Of a stretch of DNA of 64,000 nucleotides, positions 38,301-52,500 are shown piece by piece. The first letter of the stretch is position 1, and each line of letters opens with the position of its first letter. The position numbers were made by a program, and so were the translations under genes. Source of the DNA: Albula goreensis (taxonomy: Eukaryota > Chordata > Actinopteri > Albuliformes > Albulidae); the NCBI GenBank assembly GCA_022829145.1, contig CM040742.1:9425131-9489130 (forward strand). The letters run 5' to 3'. Under the pieces are notes generated by a model. The model made no database searches. It had not been told where the DNA came from and saw nothing but the letters and a program-made list of their open reading frames with translations.

Positions 38301-41300
38301 GGGGACCAGATAAACAAGGAGGACAGGTGAGTCTGCATGCCGGCACAGGGGGGCTGACCTGGATATTAATTTGTGTGGAAACATCACAGGCTGCAGCCAG
38401 AGGGATTCAACTCCTTTTAAACCCAATGTAATCTTTTTGCTCTGTGTCTGCTGCATCTGTGCATGTATTAAACTTTATTAGTGAGACAGTCTGAGTTAGA
38501 GGCATGTGATAGACTGTTTCGGGGTTGGGGTGAGAATGTGTAGAGGAAGGGCTCAGGTAGTGCTAATTCCTTCCTCTCTCTAATTACTTCCAGACTTAAT
38601 CCGCTTCTTGAGACTTTCATCATTTTGTTGCAATAGCTTTTCGGTTACTTATGATTATTGTTCATTAGCATTCATTTGCAGAGTGCTGAGACTGAGGCTT
38701 GTGTTAACCCAACAGCTGTGCTGCTTATAGCATGCGGTCTTAGCCAGCTATCATTGGATTGGAATGACAGTGCGCTGCTCTCATCAAACAAGGGTATTCC
38801 AAAGCAGAAGGACTGAATGAGCTTGTGTGTAGGAGTGCAAGCTCCTCAGCACAGGGATGCCAGCCGAGCATAACACGGGTACCGACTAGTTTTGCGCGGT
38901 TTTCCCCCAATGTTTCTGCAGCTGAGCATGAGTTTGGAGTATCGTTGCTGCTTAGGATTGTGGTATTAATGCATGTTTTTCATGCGAGCTGTCTCGGCTG
39001 TGGTGGTGGCACCCGTGTTACGGTTCATTCCTGTCCCTGCAGTTATAAATCCATTGTGGAGTTCATCGATGCACAGTTCGAGGCGTACTTGCAAGAGGAG
39101 CTAAAGATCAAGCGCACGCTGCACACTTACCACGACACCCGTGTCCACGCCTGCCTGTACTTCATCGCCCCCACTGGCCACTCGCTGAAATCACTGGACC
39201 TGGTCACCATGAAGAAGCTGGACAGCAAGGTGAGACAGCCTGCTGTAACCTTTTACTAGGATTGGGAAAACACCTCCAAACACAGACTTCATATTTCTAA
39301 TTAGCAACATTTTCGAAGATAATTCAGTATTGTAATCAATATGCATTAGACATGGTTAAAAAGGTTAAATATACAAATTTTTCCTTTAGTCATTTCAAAT
39401 TATAGTCTGTATAATATAAACTATAGAATATATACCATAGTATTGTTTGGAGTTTTCAGCTGCTGGTACACATATTTATCTCAGGTATGAGTCTATGTTA
39501 GTTGACAGGTAATTGATTATTAAGAAAGTGGCCTACTTTAAATGGGGCAACAAATGTGCAAGTAATAATTCCAATCAATGAATGAATAAAAGCCAGAAGA
39601 TTCAGTATCCCACACCCTCCTGCTGATTACCTGTTCTTCTGCAAGAGAAACTGAACTCCTGTTGTTATATCTTTGTCCACAGCTAACGCACACATCTATA
39701 TCAAGGGGTGCTGCCTTTTGGCATCTCCTAACCAGTTTAGGAGAGTTTGCCAGAACTCTTCCATTTATTTAAACACAGGATACATTTAGATCGGAAGAAT
39801 CTTGGTAACTACCCATATCCAAAGTGTAAAGTAAGACCAAATTTGTGTTGCTCTCACAATTTTAGCTTTCTTTGGAGCTGTTTCCTCCTCTGAGATGCCA
39901 GATGCTTGGTAACTGCCAGCCCAGGTCTTACGTAAACAGAAGAGAAAAGCTCTCTTCTCTGTGACGTTCCAGGTGAACATTATCCCCATTATTGCCAAGT
40001 CAGACGCCGTCTCCAAGACCGAACTCACCAAATTCAAGATTAAGATCGCCAGCGAGCTGGTTAGCAACGGTGTGCAGATCTACCAGTTTCCCACCGATGA
40101 CGAGACAGTGGCTGAGATCAACTCTACCATGAATGTAAGACATGGTCCTTTTCTGTTATGGCATAGACCAGCACAAAGGAGGGCATGCACATGAATGAAA
40201 GAAGCACAAAATATAGTGCTTCATGCATAAAAAAAAGTATGGATTTGATTAGACCTTGACTTGGGAACATTGTGTCAATGTCTGTGTGTTTCCATTTGTT
40301 TCCATTATTCTGACTGTCAGAATGGATTTTGAGAGAAAGAATATGTGAGTGTGTATCTTGTTTCAGCCATCGTGGGTTGCTTCTTCCTCTGTAGATAGTG
40401 CTGCTTTTCACGTCCTTGTAAAACTGCTGTGAGAGAAAGTATCTTGCGGTCCGTGTCATAGCTATGACCTGTATGTACATTCAGTGGCTTCAATGTTTAA
40501 GGCTTAAAAAATGTGGGGCCCATTGTTGGTTTTGTCTGTGGTCTCGAGTAAAGGATTAAATGACAGTGTGTGTGGTTCTGTGTGTGTGTGCGTGTGCTTG
40601 TAAGTGCATGCATGTGTTTGTCTTTGTGTTGAGGTATAAGTGCTTGCATGAGTGAGTCAGTGGGTGTTCCTTTGGCTGTGACTGACAGTCTGCACTTATC
40701 TATAGGGACACTTGCCATTTGCGGTGGTTGGGAGCACAGAGGAGGTGAAGATTGGGAACAAAATGGTGAAAGCACGTCAATACCCCTGGGGCATTGTTCA
40801 GGGTGAGCATCAGTCACGTCCACACAGGAAGTGACAGTACACATAGAAAAGAAGTCAGAGATGCACCCACAGAACACTCATATGTAACGGACGTAGCTCT
40901 TCGTTCTATTGCGTAAGCTGCTGCAGACAGTGTGGTGTCTAGTACACTGCAGCGACTGAATTGAATGTAATAGAATAACGATGGCCTGTTGAGCAACTAG
41001 CTCACACATTTCTTAAAGCTTGGCCATATACATAAACTAAAGAACTGCAGCTGCAACAATTGCATTTGAGTTCTGGTGCAGTTATCTATTAATTGTCTTG
41101 AATTCTGTTGATGTGGAGAGGTGCATATTACCCTGTGGACAAATACTTTACTCTTTTTATCATTTTTGTTTTCTGGTCAGTACTTTCAAGCTTTGCTTTC
41201 AACTCTTATAAGTTAGCAAAATGAAAAAATATGAGCCTTTCAAACTTTCATTAAATGTAGTTAGTTTTCCCAGAACAGATATAAAACAGGTACTGTTACA

Positions 41301-44300
41301 TCTAAACACAGTACTCAGGCTTCAAGTCAATAAACATGCACACATGTGGCTCCCCCTGCTGATTACATTACTTTACTGCAGCGTACGCCTTATGTGTAAC
41401 ATGTGTATGTAATAAGGCGTAGTAAATGGGTGAAATGGGAATGAACTGTATGTGCTTGTAGTGGAGAACGAAAGCCACTGTGACTTTGTGAAGCTGAGGG
41501 AGATGCTGGTCCGTGTGAACATGGAGGACCTACGGGAGCAGACGCACGCGCGGCACTACGAGCTCTACCGCCGCTGCAAGCTGGAGGAGATGGGCTTCAA
41601 GGACACCGACCCCGAGAGCGAACCTTTCAGGTGACCTGCGCGCGCACGAACACACAGCACAGCCGCACACATGCAAACGTGCGTGCTCTCTCTCTAACAC
41701 ATGGCCCTTCCCTGTTCTGCAGTCTGCAGGAGACGTACGAGGCGAAGCGTCAGGAATTCATGGGGGAGCTGCAGAAGGAGGAGGAGGAGATGAGGCAGAC
41801 GTTTGTGCAGAGGGTGAAGGAGAAAGAGGCCGAGCTGAAGGAGGCCGAGAAAGAGGTATGTGTGTCTAACCCAATGGGTCATGTCTGTGTGTGCGGGATA
41901 GAGAGAGAGAGGGAGGGAGGGTGTATGAATGCTCAAATACACACACTCTCTCTCTCAGACACACATCAGACTCTTGCTCATGCATGAACACACACTTTCA
42001 CACACATTCGCACAGACAGAGGATGAGGGTAAGACAGTGAGTGTGTGTGTGTGTTTGAGAAAGTGTGTCAGAGAGAGAGAGTGTGCATGTATTTGAGAAT
42101 TGTGTCCTCTTGTTGTGCATATGTGTCCATGTGTGTACATAAGAGTGTTTGTTATATTACATTACATTAAGAACATTTGTGAGACGCTCTTATCCAGAGC
42201 GTCTAACGACACGTCTCTGTGCAACCAGACATCTGTGTGTCTCCGAGAGTGTGGGAGAGAGTGCCTGCTTTCATGAGACAGTCATCAGTAGCTGCAGTAG
42301 TATTACCTGTAAAGTCTGTGTACTTGGAATGGTTTGTGTGTTGTGTTTTGAACACATTCAGTCCTTCAGTGATACCCACTTAGAGCTAACTCAGCTAGAG
42401 CCTCTTACTGAGCATAGGTATGAATCATGTGACTGATCATGTGACTGCCCTCCCATGGTGATGTGAACCCTCATGCCTCTGATTCGCAGTTGCATGAGAA
42501 ATTTGAGCGTCTGAAGAAGCTGCATCAGGACGAGAAGAAGAAGCTGGAGGACAAGAAGAAGGCTCTGGAGGACGAGCTTAACAACTTCAAGCAGAGGAAG
42601 ACTGCCACAGAGCTGCTGCAGTCCCAGAGCCTGCAGGCAGGGGGCTCCACCACCCTCAAGAAGGAAAAGGAACGGAAAAAGTAAGTACTATCCTTGCCAT
42701 AGCTTTTACCTGCTGCACAGGTTCATGGGATAGCTCCACTGGAGTTCTCTAGACATGGTTCTGTCTCCAGAGCAAAGCCATCTGCATTCAGCCCACCTGA
42801 AAGACTCCTGTGTCACACAGGAAATGTGTGAAACTGCACAGTGCAAAGTAATCCCGGACTGTGAGGTAAGTAAGACACAATGTGCTTACAAAGTGGTCTC
42901 AGTCTTACGGATGATTTAAGGTGCCAAAGTGTGTGTGTGTGCGCGCGCATATATTTAAGTATGTGTATATGCGTATGCCTGTGAGTTTTTGTGTATGCAG
43001 GGGGGGTTACAGCCTTATTGTTCTTGAAATATTAAATGTTTTCGTCTATGTTGAGACTTAATGCAGTGTGATAAGACTGGTGGTGAAATTTGTATTTGCC
43101 CCATTAAAATGCCTATAATTTCCTGCTGCTGAGTTGTATGCATTGTTTTAGTTAATCTGATGATTCAGGTGAAGCGTCTGACTAATAAACGTGGTCTAAA
43201 AGGTTGTCATAAACCGGAAGTATTGATTGCACAGGACTCCTGAAAAGTATTTGAGTTCTGTGATTGGCCAAAGCCATCTTGTTTTATTGTGAGTCTTGGT
43301 TTCATCACCAGCCCACAACCGCCAGTGATAAACTCAGGTCAGCCTACACACTGCTATCAGTGAGGTATTAAAGCAGTAACTGAGATATAAAAGAAGCCCA
43401 GAGAATTAAAGGTCTCTAAGGTATTAAAATGATCTCTGAAATATTAAAGCACTCTCACAGATATTAATGTGACCTCTGATTTATTAGCTCACTCTTAGAT
43501 AAAGCAGTCTTTGAGGTATTAAAGACCATGTTACAAACACTACAGGCTAAAGATTTAGCCTGGGGTAATTAAGCAAACACAATGAAAACTTGTTTGCTTG
43601 GTAATCAAGCAAACATGATGACAGCAACGATTGGCTTAAAGGTAAGGTTACTGAAGGCCAAATTGTAGATTCTACAATATGCTTCTGCTGAATACTAATT
43701 CACATTCCCTGATATAGCTGCTGTTTTCTGAAGAACCTCCACATTTAAATATTACTGTATTAAGTAAGAAAATATAACTACCTTGAAAAATGAAGTCATT
43801 AACCTTGATGCTTGAGAGCATGTATAAGTAATGTGTGGGACAGCAGTCGGTGTAGTGGGTTTAAATTGACAAAAACTGACCAGCCGTTGTAAGTACATCA
43901 CAGCAGGAGTAACAGAGTGTCCTCCACCTTCTGCCCTTGACTGAAAACACATCTATTAATATTGCATCTGGTCCCATCAAACCCTGGACCCTGAATGTCT
44001 GTTTTCATCCACCTCTCCCCGTGCTCTCAAGCTAATGCACTAACACACTATTTTTCCACCAATACAGACTAAAAGCACATAGAGGTTTTTTGCAGGTTGG
44101 TGCGATGACTGTTCTAGTTAGCGCCTACTATTTGGTATCATCTTGGGTTGTTTTTTTCTAGTTTACTGCATGCGCTTATGTAAGTCACTCTGGATGAGAG
44201 TCCACTAAATGCCTGAATGTAAATGTAAGTGACTTGATATACTGCGTGTAAGCAGCCCAGTCCCGCACTGCTGACGAGGGAGGGGGTGGGGATTTGGGAC

Positions 44301-46431
44301 CACCGTCACGCTGCATAGAGAGGGACGTGGTAAACTGCTAATTGATCTGCCTACACTGCAAAGTACTTGTACATGATAGTATCAAGGTTGTTATTGGTTT
44401 TGGCAGGCAGGCAGTTTCGTTCTGAAGCCATGGCACATGATAATGAAGCTATGGCAGGATGCTGTAGATAACTCCATGTACTGGAGACATGAATGGTAGT
44501 TTTAGTCATTGCGGTAATACCGCTGAAGCTTCAGTTCCTCTTTTCAAGTTTTTCTTGTGTCACTTACCAAAATATGTAGTGTCATGTGACAGACTTTAAG
44601 CTTACTGAGACTCATTCACACAAACCAGGATCACTGCTCTCTTCTGTCGAATTGGATGAAAGTAGATTATTCCAGATGTAGCTTAGAATGTTTATGAGTA
44701 CGAAGTCAGCCAGGAAAGCTAGAGAGCATTCTCCTAATCGCAGAGACAGCAGCTTGCAATATATTGATCAAACCAAGAATGTCAACAGCGACACCATCGG
44801 TCTATTACGTGTGTAACAGAAGTATGAACTGTTTTCCAGTTAACTCCTCCCCTGCCCTCTGCATGCTGCATGAGAGATCCCGCCCCCCTGGTAAGACTCC
44901 TCCCCTAAAGCTGATGAGACACGCTGAAGGATTCCATTCATGTAACCTCACTCTGGGAGGATGTCATTGTTTAACATGTAATCACATTTTGACAAAGTCA
45001 TATCTTTCAAACTCATTTTAAAAAAATTTTTAAAAAATGTGATTCAGAGTAAGGTACAACTTCCACCAGTACTCCCCAGGCATGTTAAAAGAGCATGTTT
45101 CTTTTTATGCATGACCCATCACTAACAGCAATGTTAGCCTATGATGAATAATGGCTGTTATTGAAACTCGTAGAGAACATTAAGCATGACTTTCTTTTTT
45201 CCAGTTCAGGTTGCATGCACAGTGTCCTCCCTCTCTCTGCCAGCGCTGGGAAAGTTTAACTTGCTGCCTTCCCCAGCCTTTCTCCTTCATCCAATTAACA
45301 CGTTTCCCACAAACCCTCGTCCTGTCTGCCCCACCTCCCAGCCCAAAGACAATCAGACGCATTTGTCTCACTGGATGAAGCCATAGTGTTAAAACGACTC
45401 AATACGTTACTTTTAAATGTTATTAAATATCAACATGCTTTTTATCCTTAATGAAATTCATTGTTTTATTGTTTAGTGTTCATTTTGTTTTCTGCTCAAT
45501 GTACTGCTTCAATGAGTGGACCGAAGTCAACACTCTGTGTGTGGGCCTGTGTAAACTGTGTGCGTATGCGCTGTGTGTAAGAATAACAATGTGGAAAAAT
45601 GCCTGAATAATTTTGTTTGAGTGTAGTTTCACACTTTTATTTTTGCAGAGCAGTGCACATCGTGGTTAAGTTTGCTTTGAGTTTTACTTTTTCCCAGAAT
45701 GCATGTTGTTTAAAGGATTGCTTAAATCTTCGTAGCTGTGCTGTTTTTAATTAGTCTTTTTAAACAGTGTGTTGCTCTTTGTAGAATCATGTCTTATCAG
45801 ATTTACAAACACCTTGGACCAAATAAGGAGATCTGATGAGATCATTACTACACCAAATATAATAAAGAGCACCAAATGTTTACATGGTTACTACTGATCA
45901 TTTTGTTTTTGCTGTGCTTTACATTAACCATCAAATCTTTCCATCTTAAAGTGGTACTCTTCACAAAAGAATACTGAGTCATTGAGCTCCAGCACACACA
46001 GATCACACAGAAGCATTAGGGCACACTGTGATGAAGTGTGCATGCTACTGGAAGGAGCAGATCATTTGGCTCTTAGTACTGGGGAAACTGAATGCTTCAT
46101 TTCAGTAATCTGTTAGAAATGTATGGATATCTAAAAGGTAAAAATGTACCAGATGAAGTGTCGGACCCAGTTCTGCAGCTGACCCTTCTTGCATGGGTGC
46201 GAAGGTCCAATCCTTCTGAGTGTGAACATAATTTCATTGAAGATTGAATGGCCATCCATGCGAAACAATGGCTTTATTGCTAAGGTTAACCATACTCTAG
46301 TTTTCTGTACGGGCTGCTTTTTGCTCTGTCTGTTTGGGGGTGGGGCTTGGTGTGGTATGCTCCTCCTCCTCCTCACTCCTCTGTATGTATTTACTTTCCT
46401 TTGCAGTAACCCCTGGCTCTGCACTGAGTAG
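32333..46431 (+). CDS. septin6: Septin-6, main 434-aa form
   Basis: Septin-6 is a GTP-binding filament protein that joins SEPT2- and SEPT7-type subunits in cortical and cytokinetic filaments. Coding exons: 32333-32362, 37586-37700, 38131-38326, 39043-39229, 39973-40134, 40706-40802, 41462-41630, 41723-41855, 42490-42680 and 46407-46431. They join in frame to 434 aa, starting [10 protein letters not shown] and ending NNPWLCTE, the ending I recall for the human 434-aa form. Seen: P-loop GETGIGKST (49-57), VGFGDQ switch, AKSD (184-187) as the G4 motif, a septin-unique block, and a C-terminal coiled coil from about 319 rich in Lys/Glu. SEPT6-group septins bind GTP but are known to hydrolyse it poorly or not at all. 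Intron 1 is 5.2 kb. The exon 9 donor leaves 'AA' of a split codon, which allows several last exons. Confidence 0.95.
35270..35755. repeat. Interspersed repeat in septin6 intron 1
   Basis: Phrases such as 'gcagcagtctgtatgagctg' and 'gagctgcagcaatccagaca' match, with changes, the repeat seen at about 20590-20960. It is GC-richer than the intron around it, and gives several overlapping minus-strand open frames rich in Pro, Ser and Leu that I take as non-coding. Confidence 0.5.
42156..42211. repeat. Fragment of a dispersed teleost short repeat
   Basis: 'attacattacatt' followed by 'gagacgctcttatccagagc' is the common '..catttagcagacgcttttatccaaagcga' fish word in changed form. It lies in septin6 intron 8, amid GT/GA-rich simple sequence. 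Confidence 0.5.
43362..43527. repeat. Old, decayed minisatellite of about 20-bp units
   Basis: A word like 'gaggtattaaagcagtctct' recurs about eight times with many changes (gaggtattaaagcagt, aggtattaaaatgatct, aaatattaaagcactct, agatattaatgtgacct, gaggtattaaagacc). It lies in septin6 intron 9. Unit length drifts between about 16 and 21 bp. Confidence 0.6.
44179..44229. repeat. Fragment of a dispersed teleost short repeat, reverse orientation
   Basis: 'tgtaagtcactctggatgag' and 'actaaatgcctgaatgtaaa' match the reverse strand of the same common fish repeat seen at 13533 and 42156. It lies in septin6 intron 9. Confidence 0.6.
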
Positions 46432-47373
46432 TTGCTCCACCCCCATGCTCTGCTCCCCTGGCTTACAAAGGGACCAAGCTTTGGAATTGTGGGTAATGTG
46501 GTCCAAAAGCTGAGGAGATGCAGTGTGGACCCTGCCTCACTGAGATACTGATACAGCACCACCCATGTATTCATGGATGAACAAGCTAGATCTCCACAGC
46601 ACTAACAGTGTGGCCTGCAGGCACTTACTAAAGCATATATCACTGACGTTCTTGCTGTGGTTGTGCTTTTGTTGCAGTGTTCTGTCACAACTCTCAGCTT
46701 ACTGATATGCATTGCTATGCATTTGTTCTCTTGTGGACAGCCTCACTGTTTTCTTCTAACCGTATTTTACTCCTCACTTTTCTGTCTTCTCAAAGTATTA
46801 TAGAATTTTTCACAATCTGTCATTTTACAACCAGCTCAAACATGAATTAAAGGGGGAAAGCTCTGGTTTGAACACACTTCATTTAATCAGTGCAACTACA
46901 CAGATTTTGTGAAAGATGTATAAGTGCGCAGGTAATCTGGAATTAAGTAAAGTGTGGGGATGTGTTTTAGGCAGTGCTGAAGGAGTGGGAATGTGTGATT
47001 GCGCTGTGGTATTAACCGAAGCATGGGAAAGTGATTTAGTGAATGCTATTAGATTAACCAAGGTGTTCAGATTCATTCTTGTGGCCAGCACAAATCAGTT
47101 TGGTTACACCAGCGATCAAAAACACACTGAGGTCTTTTTACAGACATCCTGTACAGCACTGCTCTGATCCTTCTGGCTTTAGGAGCCCTGACACTTACAG
47201 TCCATCGGTGACCACCTCCCTGTTGACCCTTAACCTCTGACCTCTCACTGACACATACTTACTGCTCTTTTTAACTTTCATTTTCTCTCTTTCACCCCCC
47301 TCCTCTCCCTGCCTCCCTCTCTCTCTCTCTGTCTCCCTCTTTGCCTTCCATTTCTCTCCTCCTTCTCCTCCAG

Positions 47374-47383
47374 CTTCTTTTAA
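47374..47383 (+). CDS. septin6: septin6 alternative last exon (ending ..KNFF)
   Basis: A strong acceptor (a long CT tract 'ctctctctctctgtctccct', then 'ctcctccag') is followed by cttctttttaa-type sequence. Joined to the AA left by exon 9 it reads Asn-Phe-Phe-stop, giving a 429-aa form. Septin-6 genes are known to have alternative C-termini, and I recall an NFF-type ending among them. It lies about 950 nt past the main last exon; what follows would be its 3' UTR. Confidence 0.65.
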
Positions 47384-49304
47384 CATCTGAGCCGTGTGTC
47401 TGAAGAGGGTGTTGCCACAGTGCCGCTGTCATGGGAACAAGTCCCCCCGCTTCCTGCCTCCTGTTTCCCTCGCGCTCCTCACCACCCCGTCAGTCCTTTT
47501 GGTGTTGTGTCTGTATTGTCCGCTGACCTGCAGTAGACTGTATGTGAGGCACACGTGGTGTTCCTGACAGCTCGGCCAGAGGTGAAAGGGAGGGAAATCA
47601 GTGGGCAGCAGCTATTTCCCTATGATGAGTGCCGTAAACTTTACATCCCACTGATCTCCCCGGATCAGCAGCTTACACTTTACTGACAGTGGATTCTACT
47701 GATCAGTGCCATACACTTTACAGCTGGTCATTAGATTTCGTCCAGGGAGGGCTGATGGGAGGGGGAACGAAACCACACCCGCTTCTGAGAAGCAACGAAA
47801 CTCCATAATGGGGAGCCCCTCCCTGCAGTCTCCCCTGGCGCTCAGTGCTTGTAAAACACCTCATTTTCACTCAGCCATTCAGGATGCCACTGAAATACAG
47901 CAGCACTATTAATTAGGATTCAAAGACCATAATTCAATTTCACATTCTGAATGTGAACGTGATTCGTATAAGGCCGGGAACAGGATTCTGTAAAGAAAAT
48001 GTCCCTGACCAAACAAAATTTGTATAAATGGTGCCTACTGGATACATGTAGCACATAATGCAGGACATTACATTTCACCAAGTATTATACATTTATAGAT
48101 ATCTAAACTGCACTATTGGCATGCACCGTGGCAAACTAAAGAAGTCTTTTATTTGTGTGTGCGCTCTCATTTAACTCAGTTCATTGCAATATGATTCTAA
48201 AAGGGCTAGGAACAAGAGTCTAATCACCTTTTTTTACACTATCAGGCAATACTGAGCTGGTCTTTTAACTGGGGATAATATTTAGCAATATAATGTTTGC
48301 CTCGGAATAAACACAAAGGGTTGTTGTGAGCTTGAGATTTCCCAGTGGTCCATCATGACTGAGGCTGACTCATGTTGGCTTGCTCTCCTCTGCTCTCAGT
48401 TGTGCTGGATATGCCTTCTAGTAGCAAGCTGTGCCATGGCACAAAAGCAATGTGAAGTCTACCCAAAAGCTACATTATGTCACCTGGAGTATAAAAATGG
48501 TATCAGGCTAAAGCAAGATCATTCTAATAGGTGTGGGAACTGGATTCTAAAAGGGTAGGGATCATGGGTCTTAAAGGGTTTGGAACATGATTTCCATTGA
48601 GCAAGAACCTACAGGGAACGTAACAACATCATTAGTTATGGAAAAATCAATTTTCAATGTAATGCACTGGGGGTTGTCCATTAACAACATTGTTAATCCA
48701 TACATTTTAAGAAACTTTTTTATTAAAATATATTTTATCCCTTTAATGACAATCTGCTGTACTTCCCAGGCTCGTCGTTTATTTATTTTTAAATTTAATA
48801 AAAATTGGTGAAAGCTATGATAGCCTAAACATAATTACAATCAGTTTATAAAGTAGATATTTCAATGGCATTGCTTTTTGGTGTAGGCTTTGTTAATGGT
48901 GCATTGATACAGTGCATCTCAAGAGAGGAGTTAGCACCTTTAGTTAGTTAGTAACCTTAGCTGATGCTACTTTGGGTATGTCCCTCATGGCAGGGTGCGC
49001 TATTTACCTATTTAACTATAACACTATATTTAACTAAAACGCTAATCTCATACAAACTGTAAACAGTTATTGATGCATGGGGACTATACAATGTTGGTTA
49101 AAATTGTTCTTAGACTAAGCTGGCCTATTTAAAAATCTGGGACTTTTTGAGAAGAAAAACCTGCAAAAACTGAAAACGATGAGCTATATTCATGCCTCGG
49201 TTACCGTTTAGGTTATATATGGTTCCCCATATTATAGTCTAGTCTTTGCATGTTTTCTAAACACTCCTGAAATATGACTGATTCTTCTCTCTGTGTCTTT
49301 GCAG

Positions 49305-49425
49305 TCTCTGGGTGGGTATGTGTCATATATATTCTCACTGGTCATGTGATGCGTGCTGTCCAGTAATTCTCTATGAATCTGAGAAAAATGTTTGCCAAAT
49401 ATTAAAAATGAGCTGTACTACATGA
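49305..49425 (+). CDS. septin6: Possible further septin6 alternative last exon
   Basis: An acceptor 'ctctgtgtctttgcag' is followed by a frame that, joined in phase to exon 9, adds an Asn and 39 codons (LWVGMCHIYSHW..) before TGA. Alternatively this is a 3' UTR exon. An ATTAAA at 49571-49576 could serve as its poly(A) signal. Supported only by splice signal and frame. Confidence 0.35.
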
Positions 49426-49599
49426 ACGTGTTGTGTTTTTGCCACTCTACATCTAAGTATTGACTTTAACACTGTGTATTTATATAAATAATTTATTTTG
49501 TGCTTTCTGAAGTGGAGACTTGTCTAACAAAAACTAAAGAACGGGGATTACTATTTTGCTGCATGTAAACATTAAAGAATATCATATTAAAAAACATAT

Positions 49600-52500
49600 T
49601 ATTATTATTCTATCATTCTGTCAGTATTCTATCATGTATGAAGAAAAATGCAATGCAACTTTTTGTCATCATCGTAGTCTTCGCTCTTGTACCACCCATT
49701 CCACTACCCTCTCAAAACCCCAAATTTGTTGAGATTCGAAAAAATATATATTGTTGTAAGCTTTTCAATAAAATATTGGAAAAAACTGTCAGTGTTCAGG
49801 AATACATTCAATGTATGTACAAAAAATGATGAAAATTTCTTTTTGAGTCATTGCTCCTGAGATTGGATATTTTCTCAACATGCTAGAGAATATACTCGAA
49901 AACACACAGCAGTGGATTTGGTTCTTGGAACAGTGGGATGCAGAATAACTGGGTAATAACAATAGCCAAACCTGCAAACAATGTAGAAGGGTAGAGTGGG
50001 CAGTTGAGGGCATTGAAACAGAGGAAAAACCCTTACTTTATAATAAAAGATACTCCAAGCACCAAACAGTTACAGTTCAAGAAATCACAAGAAAATTCTA
50101 GGCCTTCATTAAAATCTGGACTTACTTAAGGCAATTATAAAAGGATTCAACTTGCAGCTCACAGTGTAGGTCAGCATTGGACCGAGTATGACATGAATTG
50201 TCATAATAGGGATACAAAACTATGGGGAAGAGGAGTAATGGAGGAGCATTCCAATCCACATCTGGTTAAGGTATGGTAGGAGGTCCTCCAAGAATCATTG
50301 TTAGGACCTCTTCTTTAAGTGATATTAATGAGTACAGTGGTGATACAATAATGAGGAAATCTTGGGTTCGGTGAGTAGTTTGGAAGTGACTAATATGAGG
50401 CTCAGCTTAGTAGAAGCTGTGGGCTGATCATGGAGTGGCTGCTATGGCTGGAGGTCCACATTGGCCAGGCCAAAATTAGCCACAACTGGTTCATCCCTAT
50501 AGGGAAAGAATAAGCATTTAGCTAGTCAAAACCCTCATCTTTTCACCATCTTTCACTCAGAGTAATGAGAAAACGTGAGGTCACTTTGAGAGGCAATATG
50601 ACAGGCTCCATTGTGATTACTTGTTCTTCTTATTCTGTTTTCTGTTCTTCTTGTTGTTGTTATTCTGCTTTCAACACTTCCTAAACTCTCAAATGAACAC
50701 TGTAAAATGTATTTCATAGTATTTGGGGAACAGACCAGCTAAACAGAGAATTAATTTTCAGAGTTCTTTTTTAAGTGGTAGCTAGGTAACAATGCCTCCC
50801 ACCATCAGTTTCACTTTCTATGGCAACTTCTCCATTTTGACATTTTCTGTTCTGGTTTCAGAAGACAGGTGTTGATCATCTGATGCCACTGATCACTGCT
50901 AGCACATCCGTGTACTGTGCATGCATTTTATAAGCATTAGCAATCTACTCTATATGAGTCTTTCATTTAATGTATTATAATGTTTAAATGTATTTTTAAA
51001 CTTATCCTATTTGTCCTATCGAAAGGTTGGTACAAAAAGAGCAAAGACACACCAATTGTGTAAAACACAATCAAGTGCAAAATGCAATCAATTCCCAAAT
51101 AAATCATCTCCAGTTTCCAATAGATTCAGTTTGCAGACCCATCCAGGCCTTCCTTGTCAAACTCAGTGCAAGCTCCAGCACCAGCAGCAGGCACAGAGTT
51201 TTGAGTATGTTGGAACTTTGCTAGGTTAAATAGTTACAGGAGCATGCTCAGGTAGCACATGAGGTAATTTCATGTGTGTTCATGGTCATAGCCACATTTA
51301 TGCTCTGAGATCCACACCAAAAAAGGCAACAATTGGCTCATCTTCACCGGAGAAAATAAGGGCTGAGCCAGTTAAACTCATCAGCCTTATGACTTCTCTG
51401 ATTAATTAAAAAGTAAAAATGAGTGAGAATACAGTATACTCTTTGAGGGGGTGCTGCAGGTGTAGGCACCTGGAAACAAGAGGTCCTCTACACTCAAAGC
51501 TGAAGAGCTGGTGCTGAGAAAATGACTGTGCAGTGAGGCAGGCTGCCATTCACCAATCCCCCCCAGAGAGCCAGAGCATCTGTCTGATTGGCGGCAGCAC
51601 CTGAGTGAGCCAAGGATCCTGAAGAACTCTGACAACGCCATCTGCATCGTCAGAGAAATGGGATTGGATTTTACCAGAGATCAGGTCTAACACAGATACG
51701 TGTGCAGGGAGTACGTAAGAGAGAAACTAAATGAAGGTCGCGGCAGCAACTTCCAAAAATCCAGGCCAGGAATAATATAGACTCGCTACAGCTGCTGGAA
51801 GCAATGTTCTTGGCCATCTTTTATGTATTTTAGGAAACGATGAAAACAGAAAACAAAGATGCAATTGTGCAGTTTTCAGGTACTTTACTGGTTTTAAAAA
51901 ATTAAAGAGAGATCGCTTATTTCAGCATCCTCTATGCTGTGTTCCTTTCAAAACTCAGTGATCTTCACAATTCCTCCTTCTTCTTCCAAGGGAGACCATG
52001 CTCTGATATCCTTATACATTAGATGGAAAATGTCACCCAGAATAAAACAAAAGCATGTGTATGTTCTTTGTGGTAGGTTCATTAATGGCATCATGAATCA
52101 ACTGCATGTTTCTGGATCAAAGTGGTCCAGGGTGCTCCTGGAGGGCAAGTTCATGACAACCTGTATGAGGCCCAAGACCACAGCAAAGCAAATAGCAGCT
52201 GGCTTTACTGAAACTCCAGCTGGCACAAACGGAGGTGAAGCCCAGATAAGTGGACCCGGGGATGCCAGGACAGCAACCTTGCAGCCAGAGTCTGTGCAAC
52301 GTGGCAGACGAGGTAACATTGAAGGAGACAGGTGAAGCAAGCAGCTTGTGAGCAAGACTGCCTGGGATGGGTCAAGACTGAACTAGAAATGGGATCTCAT
52401 TACTAAGTCAACTAGGGTGAGAGTAGAGTTAATTGGAAAAGGGCCGCTGCTGGACAGATCAGTACTCCAACTGAACAAGCGAGACGTGGAACGGTTCATC

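Noticed and set aside
45205-45262. Acceptor-like 'cttttttccag' with an in-phase short frame after septin6 exon 9
   Set aside because: It would add 17 residues before a stop, but nothing like it is known in septin-6 and the main last exon lies further on with a family match.
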